Shown piece by piece: positions 1-5,572 of a DNA stretch of 5,572 nucleotides. The stretch lies in NCBI GenBank assembly GCA_018713405.1, contig DVOR01000049.1:1-5572 (forward strand), read 5' to 3'. The first letter of the stretch is position 1. Every line of letters begins with the position of its first letter. The DNA comes from Candidatus Spyradenecus faecavium. GTDB lineage: Bacteria; Verrucomicrobiota; Kiritimatiellia; RFP12; DVOR01. Below the pieces are notes generated by a model. It was not told the DNA's origin. It ran no database searches and saw only the letters and a list, made by a program, of their open reading frames with translations. Made by a program: the position numbers and the translations under genes.

Positions 1-1569
1 GAGCCACTCGGCGTTGAGGAGGGGGGAGTCCGGGGGGAGGGCGGCGCCGAAGCCCGCGGCCAGGAGGTAACGCCCCGTGCCGCCGCGGCGGCGGGCGAGA
101 TGGCCGGGGAAGGCCCAGAGCAGGTAGGGCGCCAGGTCGTCTGGGGAGAGGCGCGGGGTGGGGTCGCCGCCGGCCCAGCGCTCGGCCAGGCGCCAGAGGT
201 CGCGCGGGCGTTCGCGCAGGACCGTCTCGATGACGCGGCGGAAGTCCTGCAGGGCGCGGAGGCGGGGGAGCTTGTCGCCCTCGGCGCAGATGGCCGCGAG
301 CAGGGCGCCGCCCGCGCGGTCCACCCGCCGCATCCGCAGCATCATGCCGGCGAGGGCGGGGTGGACGGGGAAGCGGGCCATGGCGCGGCCCAGCTCGGTG
401 ATGCGGCGGTCGGCGTCGACGGCGCCCAGGTCGCGGAGGTTCTCCCAGGCGCGGGCCCAGGCCGAGGGCGGGGGCGGGGTCGTCCACGGCAGGTCGGCCG
501 AGCCCCACTCCGCGCAGAGGAGGGCGGTCTGGGTGAGGTCGGCGTCGAGGATTTCGGGCTGGGAGGCTTTGGGGAGGGTGCGCTCCTCGCGGGCGTCCCA
601 CAGGCGGTAGCAGACGCCCGGGCCCAGGCGCCCCGCGCGGCCGCGGCGCTGGTCGGCGCGGTCCATCGGGATGCGCACGGTCACCAGGCGGGTGAGGCCG
701 TTGCGCGGCAGGAAGCGCGGCACACGGGCCAGGCCCGAATCCACCACCACGCGCACGCCCTCGATGGTGAGCGAGCTCTCCGCGATGGAGGTGGCCAGCA
801 CGACCTTGCGCACGCCGGGGGCGGGCGGGGCCACGGCGAAATCCTGCTCGCGGCGGTCGAGCGCGGCGTAGAGCGGGGCGACGCGCACGTCGGGCGGCAG
901 GCCCGCCGCGCGCAGGGCCTCGGCGGCGTCGCGGATCTCCCCCTCGCCGGGGAGGAAGACGAGCACGGAGCCGGATTCCTCGCGCAGGGCGCGCAGGGTC
1001 GCGGCGACGGGGTCCACGCCCGGAAGGTGGCGGGTCTCGACGGGCCAGGCCACGGAGGGGAGGTCGATGCGCCGCGCCCCGGGGAGGGGCGTCTCACCGA
1101 GCGTGGCGGACATGACCAGGAGGCGGAGGTCGGGGCGCAGGGCCTCGCGCACCTCGCGGGCCAGGGCGAAGGAGACGTCGAGCGCCAGGGCGCGCTCGTG
1201 GAACTCGTCGAAGACGATCAGGCCCGTGTCGGCGAGCTCGGGGTCGGCCAGGATGCGGCGCGCCAACAGGCCCTCGGTGAGGAACTCGATCCGCGTGTCC
1301 GGCCCCACGCAACGCTCCAGCCGCACCTGCCAGCCCACCGTCTCGCCGGGGCGCTCGCCCAGGCTTTCGGCGATGAAGGTCGCCGCCCGCCGCGCGGCCA
1401 GCCGCCGCGGCTCCAGCACGACGATCTTCTTGCCGGCCAGCCAGGGTTCGCCCAGGAGGGCCGGGGGCACGCGCGTCGTCTTGCCCGTGCCGGGGGCGGC
1501 CGAGAGGGCCACCGGCTCGTTGGCCGCGAGGGCCTCACGCAGTTCCGTCAGGTCCAGTCCCACGTTCAT
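1..1569 (-). CDS. hrpB: ATP-dependent helicase HrpB (DEAH/RHA family), N-terminal 523 codons, truncated by window edge
   Basis: The frame is open from 1569 to the left edge. Superfamily 2 helicase motifs occur in order: Walker A APGTGKTT (residues 25-32), motif Ia VLEPRRLAARRAA (51-63), Walker B DEFHER (121-126, the variant typical of HrpB), SAT (154-156), motif V VVLATSIAESSLTI (256-269), and motif VI QRRGRAGR (307-314). The HrpB-specific block GRYLLAAGFGAALP (499-512) followed by NAEWL supports HrpB over HrpA. HrpB proteins are usually just over 800 residues, so roughly the last 300 (the HrpB C-terminal domain) lie beyond the edge. It should be a cytosolic ATP-driven RNA helicase; its cellular role is poorly defined. 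The gene starts 6 bases after the TGA of the PPTase gene, in the same frame, so it is probably co-transcribed and coupled. The start is uncertain: ATG at 1569 has GAGAGGG only 1 base upstream, whereas GTG at 1563 has AGAGGG at a 7-base spacing. Nothing in it suggests a part in lipid or polyketide synthesis. Confidence 0.95.
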   Translation of the reverse strand, partial: MNVGLDLTELREALAANEPVALSAAPGTGKTTRVPPALLGEPWLAGKKIVVLEPRRLAARRAATFIAESLGERPGETVGWQVRLERCVGPDTRIEFLTEGLLARRILADPELADTGLIVFDEFHERALALDVSFALAREVREALRPDLRLLVMSATLGETPLPGARRIDLPSVAWPVETRHLPGVDPVAATLRALREESGSVLVFLPGEGEIRDAAEALRAAGLPPDVRVAPLYAALDRREQDFAVAPPAPGVRKVVLATSIAESSLTIEGVRVVVDSGLARVPRFLPRNGLTRLVTVRIPMDRADQRRGRAGRLGPGVCYRLWDAREERTLPKASQPEILDADLTQTALLCAEWGSADLPWTTPPPPSAWARAWENLRDLGAVDADRRITELGRAMARFPVHPALAGMMLRMRRVDRAGGALLAAICAEGDKLPRLRALQDFRRVIETVLRERPRDLWRLAERWAGGDPTPRLSPDDLAPYLLWAFPGHLARRRGGTGRYLLAAGFGAALPPDSPLLNAEWL

Positions 1570-1570
1570 G

Positions 1571-1577
1571 CCCTCTC
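1571..1577 (-). promoter_or_regulatory. Possible Shine-Dalgarno GAGAGGG at the PPTase-hrpB junction
   Basis: The minus-strand junction reads TGAGAGGGCATGAACGTG. The purine run overlaps the TGA stop of the upstream gene. It is 1 base from the ATG (1569), too close for a normal site, but 7 bases from the in-frame GTG at 1563, which is normal spacing. Either start could be used; reinitiation by ribosomes finishing the upstream gene would also allow the ATG. Confidence 0.45.
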
Positions 1578-4500
1578 AACGCTCCAGCAGGTGGCAGCAG
1601 GCGATGACGTGGTCGTAGAGGACGGAGGTCTTGATGGGGATGCGCTTGCCGCGGAGGTTGGGGAAGTTCTCGGCCCAGGCGCCGAGGAGCTCGAGGCCGA
1701 GCTGGCCGGTGGCGGGGTCGGCCGCGCGGACGCGGAGGTCGGTGGCCGCGAAGCGGATGCCGGTGCCGAGGGCCTTGGAGATGGCCTCCTTGGCGCACCA
1801 GAAGCGGAGGATGGCGATGGGGCCGTCGCCGCTGCGGGTGGCGAGCTCCTGTTCCTCGAGGGTGAAGGCGCCGCGGAGGAAATCCTCGGTGAGGTCGCGG
1901 GAGGTGGACTCGACGTCGAAGCCCAGGTGGCCGACGGTGGTGGCGCCGCCGATGATGAGCCCGCCGGTGTGGGCGATGGAGAGGTCGATGGGCGAGGCGA
2001 TCTGCTGGAGCCAGTCGCCGAGGGGGTGCGGCTTGCCGAGCTCGTCCTTCCACACGGCGATGTCGGCGGAGGGCTCGAGGACGCGGAAGTTGTCGAGCAG
2101 GAGCCTGCGGACGGCCTCCTTGGCGGCGGTGCGCCCGAGGAGCCACTCCAGGCGGCGGAGGGGCGCGCCCCCCATCCGGACGAAGTCCTCGCGCTCGGTC
2201 GGGGTGAGGACGGCGGCGGCGAGGGCGTCGAGCCAGAGGCCGGCGTTGTTGACGAAGAACTCGGGGTTGGCGTTGACGTAGAGGGCGCCGACGATCTGCT
2301 TGGCGGCGCCGCGGGCGTTGCCCTTGGGGAGGATGGAGTCGGGCAGGGGCTGGGTGATGAAGTAGTGCGCCGGGTTCATCACGAAGTCCCGCAGGGTCTG
2401 CCCGGCGCGGCTGCCGGCCTCCTCCCAGCCCTGGACGTGGAGGACGGGGTGGCCCGAGGCGTCGGAGACGAGGATGTCCACGGTGAGGGTGCGGGCGGAG
2501 ACGTTGGTGAGGCGGAGCGAACACTGGAGGCGCGTGCCCTCGGGGACCCAGGCGGCGTAGTAGCGGATGGCCTTGCAGCGGAAGGGCAGGGAGATGGCGC
2601 CGTGGAAACGCTCGTGCGAGCGCCAGAGCGGGAAGCCGGAGACGACGGCGTCGAGCAGGAGCGGCAGGGCGCAGAAGAGCGGGTTGCGCGAGCGGCGGAC
2701 GAGGGCCGCGCGGGAGGGGATGCGGATTTCGTAGTCCAGGCCGTTGAGGCCCCAGCCGAGCACCCTGCGGACGTTCCGCAGGAGGGGCCCCTGGAAGAGG
2801 CGCGCGGGGTAGATGTCGTCGGCCTTCCAGCCGACGTCGGTGGGCGCGGCGAGGGGCTGGACGTCGATGTGCTCGGGCGGCTCGGGGATGGATGGCCCGA
2901 GGACGAAGTGCGCCTTCATGGCGACGGCGCGGTCGTCCTCGCCGCGGTCCTCGCAGAGCGACACGGCGACGACGCGGTTGCCGGAGGGCGCGGCGGCGGG
3001 GAGGACCTTGGCGTGGAGGCGGAGGGCCAGGCGACCGAAGGAGAAGGCGAGCCAGTGCGGGGCGCGGAGGGTCTCGATCCGGCGCAGGGAAAGGTCCGGG
3101 AAGAGGCGGTGTGCCACCTCGGCCATCATCTCGAGGGCGGAGGGGACGGAGAGCAGGGTCAGCCCGCGCACCTGGGGATCGCGCAGGGAGATGTTGGAGG
3201 AGCCGATGGCGTAGTCGTTGAGGCCGGGGAAGTCGGCCAGGTGGAGGACGCACCGTAGCGCGAGCGCGCCATCGGCGCTGTCGATCTCCTGCGCGCCGAG
3301 GAGGAGCGGGGACTCCAGCCCGCCGACGGGCATGTTGGCGGGGAGGGTGTGCAGGTGGGTCGCGGCCGTGGTCTCGACGGGCGCGGCGGCCTCGACGCCG
3401 AGCACGCGTTGGGCGTCGATGAGCTCGGGGCGGATGGCCGGGAGGACACGGGAGAGGTGGACGGTGAGGGTGTCGGCGTCCTCCTCCACGTAAGGCGCCG
3501 AGAGGTCCAGGCGGCGGGCATGGGTGAAGAAGCGGAGCCCCGAGTAGTCGATGTCCACGCCGTTGGCGGCGAGGAGGCCGAGGGCCTGGCCCACCTGCAC
3601 GCCGCCCGCGCGGTGGAGGATGTGCATGGGGATGACCGCCACGGGGGCGCGCCCGGCGAGGACCTTCCCGATGAGGGGCGAGAGCAGGCCGCGCGCGCCG
3701 ACCTCGACGAAGAGGCGGCACCCGTCGTCGTACATCCTGCGGATCATGGCGCGGAAGTCCAGCGGCTCGAGCATCTGGTCCATGAGCCCGGCGACGACCG
3801 CCGAGGTGGAGCGCCCCATCGGCCCCCCGTCGACGCAGGAGTAGAAGGGGATCTGCGGCTCGCAGTTGACGTACTTGACGAAGAAGTCGCGGAGGCGCCG
3901 CCCCATCTGGGCGTCGACGTGGCCGGTGTTGAAGGGCGCGGCGAGGGGCTCGTAGACCGAGACGCCGCCGCCGTTGTGGATGGCGACCTCGACCTCGGCG
4001 CGCTTCTCCGGGGCGACGGCCATCACGCAGTCGTCGTCGGTGAGGACCTGGGTGAGGACGACGCGGGCCGGGTCGCGCAGGGCCAGCTCGCGGAGCCGCG
4101 CCACGTCGATGCCCGAGACGGTGAGCTGCATCCATTTGGCGCGGTCGCCGTCCTTGCCTAGGCGCAGGAGCATCCGCCCCGCGTCGCGAAGGATCTGGAC
4201 CAGGCGGAACTTGGGGTCGTGGTGCGTGGCGTGGAAGGCGGAGAAGGCGCCCAGGCCCACGCCGCCGACGGCGTCCGGCCGCACGCCGACGGACTTGAGC
4301 AGGTCGGCGAAGACCTTGCTGGCGAGGTAGGTCGAGGCCGAGGCCAGCAAGGGGAGGAAGGCCTGCGAGGCCGAGAGCTTCAGCGTGTGCTCGGGCGAGG
4401 TCGAGAAGAGCCACTCCGAGGGGGAGGCGACGTCGCAGAAACCGGAGAAGGCCTCCTCCATGTCGTCGAAGCGCTCGCGCACGCCGTCGAAGGTGAGGGC

Positions 4501-4872
4501 CAGGTCGCGCATCATCTCCAGGTGGAAGCTGCCGGTGCCGGGGAAGACGAAGGCCAGCTTGCCGCCGTTCAGGGCCAGCGGCCGGGTGGTGAAGAAGACG
4601 CCCGACTTGTCGCGCGTGCGGGTGCGGCCGCTGCGTAGCGCCTCGCGGGCGAAGCGGAGCTTGCGCGCCATCTCCTCGACGGAGGCGACCCAGAGCCCCG
4701 CGACGCAATGCTTGCCGCGCGCGTCGCAGGTGGCGGTGTAGACCAGGTCGATCAGGCGCAGGCCGCGGCTGCGCGCGATGAAGTCCAGCAGGCGGTCGAT
4801 GGCCTCCGCCAACGCCTGCGGCGTCTGCCCGCCGACCAGGCACAGCACCCCTTCCGAACGTTCCAGCGCCAT
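1576..4872 (-). CDS. AT-like / DH-like / Sfp-type PPTase trifunctional-architecture protein (Pfa/enediyne PKS-like), AT and DH catalytically degenerate
   Basis: Complete, 1098 residues. Residues 1-100 resemble a KS-AT linker. Residues 105-450 are an acyltransferase fold: FVFPGTGS (108-115) for FxFPGQGS, PDAVGGVGLGAF (199-210) for the nucleophile elbow GHSxGE, PFNTG (313-317) for the FHTP catalytic His, and FVEVGARGLLSPL (388-400) for FVEVGPxxxL. Thus Gln, Ser and His are replaced by Thr113, Gly206 and Asn315. About 519-830 is a double-hotdog dehydratase of enediyne/Pfa style: LNDYAIG (551-557) replaces LxDHxxG, the second-hotdog Asp741 is kept, and the Gln expected four residues on is Ser745. 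Residues 862-1098 are a Sfp-type phosphopantetheinyl transferase: EWLLGR (909-914), SIAHTGG (965-971), GFDVES (984-989; Asp986, Glu988) and FWCAKEAISKALG (1024-1036; Glu1029), all intact. No ACP (no GxDS serine motif) and no KR nucleotide-binding motif are seen. Likely role: structural partner plus carrier-protein activator for an upstream synthase (inferred). Confidence 0.92.
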   Translation of the reverse strand: MALERSEGVLCLVGGQTPQALAEAIDRLLDFIARSRGLRLIDLVYTATCDARGKHCVAGLWVASVEEMARKLRFAREALRSGRTRTRDKSGVFFTTRPLALNGGKLAFVFPGTGSFHLEMMRDLALTFDGVRERFDDMEEAFSGFCDVASPSEWLFSTSPEHTLKLSASQAFLPLLASASTYLASKVFADLLKSVGVRPDAVGGVGLGAFSAFHATHHDPKFRLVQILRDAGRMLLRLGKDGDRAKWMQLTVSGIDVARLRELALRDPARVVLTQVLTDDDCVMAVAPEKRAEVEVAIHNGGGVSVYEPLAAPFNTGHVDAQMGRRLRDFFVKYVNCEPQIPFYSCVDGGPMGRSTSAVVAGLMDQMLEPLDFRAMIRRMYDDGCRLFVEVGARGLLSPLIGKVLAGRAPVAVIPMHILHRAGGVQVGQALGLLAANGVDIDYSGLRFFTHARRLDLSAPYVEEDADTLTVHLSRVLPAIRPELIDAQRVLGVEAAAPVETTAATHLHTLPANMPVGGLESPLLLGAQEIDSADGALALRCVLHLADFPGLNDYAIGSSNISLRDPQVRGLTLLSVPSALEMMAEVAHRLFPDLSLRRIETLRAPHWLAFSFGRLALRLHAKVLPAAAPSGNRVVAVSLCEDRGEDDRAVAMKAHFVLGPSIPEPPEHIDVQPLAAPTDVGWKADDIYPARLFQGPLLRNVRRVLGWGLNGLDYEIRIPSRAALVRRSRNPLFCALPLLLDAVVSGFPLWRSHERFHGAISLPFRCKAIRYYAAWVPEGTRLQCSLRLTNVSARTLTVDILVSDASGHPVLHVQGWEEAGSRAGQTLRDFVMNPAHYFITQPLPDSILPKGNARGAAKQIVGALYVNANPEFFVNNAGLWLDALAAAVLTPTEREDFVRMGGAPLRRLEWLLGRTAAKEAVRRLLLDNFRVLEPSADIAVWKDELGKPHPLGDWLQQIASPIDLSIAHTGGLIIGGATTVGHLGFDVESTSRDLTEDFLRGAFTLEEQELATRSGDGPIAILRFWCAKEAISKALGTGIRFAATDLRVRAADPATGQLGLELLGAWAENFPNLRGKRIPIKTSVLYDHVIACCHLLER

Positions 4873-4876
4873 GCCG

Positions 4877-4883
4877 CTCCTTT
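4877..4883 (-). promoter_or_regulatory. Shine-Dalgarno AAAGGAG overlapping the upstream stop codon
   Basis: Minus-strand sequence across the junction is TAAAGGAGCGGCATG. The AAAGGAG core begins inside the TAA stop of the ketosynthase-like gene and lies 4 bases from the ATG at 4872. It fixes the start of the AT-DH-PPTase gene, and its overlap with the stop implies translational coupling. The presence of a good site argues that the two proteins really are made separately. Confidence 0.8.
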
Positions 4884-5572
4884 ACTCCGTGATTTCCTCG
4901 AGGGTCGCCGCGCCCGCCCTGCCCAGACGCGAGAGGGTCGAGACGGCCAGGCGGCGTTTGCGCGTGGAGGCGGCGATCCAGGGCCGGGCCTCCTGCACCC
5001 AATAGCAGGGCTGGTTCTCCTCCAGGCAGAGCGAGAACGAATCGTCCACCGGCGTCACCGAGGGCGGCAGCACGCGGTGCGCCACGGCCAGCACGCCCTT
5101 GAGCACGCCCAGCGCGCCGGCCGCCGTGAAGGTGTGCCCGAAGGCCGTCTTCGCCGAGCCCAACGCCACCAGCGGGATGTGCGCGCCGCGGTTGTGCGTC
5201 ATCAGCTTGAGCACGTCCTTCTCCGCCACGTCCTCCTCCGGGATGGCGGAGGCGTTCATCTCCCAATAGTCGATGTCCCGGAAGCCGTTCGGCAGGCGGC
5301 GCAGGGCGCGGTGGAGGGCGCGGCGCAGGCTTTCCTGCAGGCCTCCGTCCTCGGGCGGCAGGCCCGCCACCACCGCGCTGCCGTGGAGCCGGGCGTAGGG
5401 GCGCGTCCCCTCGCGGCGGGCGTCGGAGAGGCGCCGCAGGACGAAGGCCGCGCCGCCCTCGCCGGGCAACGTGCCGTCGGCGTTGTCGGTGAAGGGCGCG
5501 ATGCGGCGGTGGCGGGAGAAGGGCGTCAACGCCGCCTCGCCCACCAACTGCACGGGCGGGATCGGCGGCTGC
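4882..5572 (-). CDS. Ketosynthase-fold protein, C-terminal part (degenerate KS / chain-length-factor-like), truncated by window edge
   Basis: The gene enters from the right edge; 229 residues and a TAA stop are visible. It has a thiolase-fold beta-ketoacyl synthase C-terminal half: ADGTLPGEGGAAFVLRRLSDA (visible residues 31-51) matches the KS 'ADGxxxGEGxxxxVLKRLxDA' block, and LGSAKTAFGHTFTAAG (137-152) matches 'GSVKSNIGHTEAAAG', keeping Lys141 and His146. In active KS domains the first catalytic His lies in VEAHGTGT; here the segment reads WEMNASAIP (103-111), giving Asn106. The C-terminal FGxGGTNxH loop is also missing: the end reads AVSTLSRLGRAGAATLEE. The nucleophile-cysteine region lies outside the window. 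These losses suggest a chain-length-factor or otherwise non-condensing KS, as in the CLF half of PfaC; this is inference. No internal start is proposed, because the conserved frame is open to the edge. It ends 9 bases before the next gene, in the same frame, where a fused PKS would have its KS-AT linker. Confidence 0.88.
   Translation of the reverse strand, partial: QPPIPPVQLVGEAALTPFSRHRRIAPFTDNADGTLPGEGGAAFVLRRLSDARREGTRPYARLHGSAVVAGLPPEDGGLQESLRRALHRALRRLPNGFRDIDYWEMNASAIPEEDVAEKDVLKLMTHNRGAHIPLVALGSAKTAFGHTFTAAGALGVLKGVLAVAHRVLPPSVTPVDDSFSLCLEENQPCYWVQEARPWIAASTRKRRLAVSTLSRLGRAGAATLEEITE

Noticed and set aside
1..1569. Assigning the helicase as HrpA rather than HrpB.
   Set aside because: The DEFHER Walker B variant and the GRYLLAAGFGAALP...NAEWL block are HrpB features; HrpA has DEAHER and a longer N-terminus.
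100..3258. A forward-strand open frame of 1052 codons, very rich in Gly, Ala, Glu and Asp.
   Set aside because: It lies codon-for-codon antisense to the hrpB and AT-DH-PPTase frames, crosses their junction, has no recognisable motif and shows biased low-complexity composition. It stays open because the real genes rarely use codons whose complement is a stop in this GC-rich DNA.
3319..3510. A possible acyl-carrier domain in the linker between the AT-like and DH-like domains.
   Set aside because: Residues 455-518 show no GxDS-type phosphopantetheine serine motif and the segment is short and Ala/Thr-rich at its end, so it reads as a linker.
1535..5266. A minus-strand open frame of 1243 codons, longer than any gene I called.
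   Set aside because: It overlaps the KS-like and AT-DH-PPTase genes in another frame, is dominated by Arg, Pro, Gly and Ala, and has no domain motifs. The conserved AT, DH and PPTase motifs all lie in the competing 4872-1576 frame.
4882..5553. An internal GTG at 5553 as the true start of the ketosynthase-like gene.
   Set aside because: The frame is open to the window edge, and the domain would begin in mid-fold, after the nucleophile region. The GTG is simply a Val codon in a truncated gene.

Overview
The window is a very GC-rich stretch (roughly 70% G+C by eye, wobble positions almost all G or C). All of its coding capacity is on the minus strand, as three tightly packed genes read from right to left. 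GC content and gene types suggest a high-GC bacterium with secondary-lipid or polyketide capacity. HrpB-type helicases and Pfa/enediyne-like synthases both occur in Proteobacteria, Myxococcota, Planctomycetota, Verrucomicrobiota and relatives, so no lineage can be fixed from this sequence alone.

Layout from the right edge: (1) 5572-4882, the C-terminal part of a ketosynthase-fold protein whose N-terminus, including the nucleophile-cysteine region, lies outside the window. (2) 4872-1576, a complete 1098-residue protein with the order KS-AT linker, acyltransferase-like domain, dehydratase-like double hotdog, Sfp-type phosphopantetheinyl transferase. (3) 1569-1, the first 523 codons of an HrpB-type ATP-dependent helicase that runs off the left edge. 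The gaps are 9 and 6 bases, and all three genes lie in the same reading frame, which points to one transcription unit with translational coupling. No promoter, terminator, RNA gene, mobile element, CRISPR array or convincing repeat is visible, and no stretch above 300 bases lacks a gene.

Genes 1 and 2 resemble the iterative type I synthases of the polyunsaturated-fatty-acid (Pfa) and enediyne PKS (PKSE) families. Their most striking property is catalytic decay without loss of fold. The KS lacks the His of HGTGT (Asn instead) and the C-terminal FGxGGTNxH loop. The AT-like domain lacks the oxyanion Gln, the nucleophilic Ser and the catalytic His. The DH-like domain has Tyr at the catalytic His. 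By contrast the PPTase keeps every expected metal- and CoA-binding motif. Genes 1 and 2 are split exactly at the usual KS-AT linker by one in-frame TAA, so they look like halves of an ancestral KS-AT-DH-PPTase protein. My inference is that the pair forms a mostly non-catalytic scaffold, chain-length-factor-like or gatekeeping, carrying a live PPTase that activates carrier proteins encoded elsewhere, probably further upstream (beyond the right edge). hrpB is probably an unrelated passenger of the operon.
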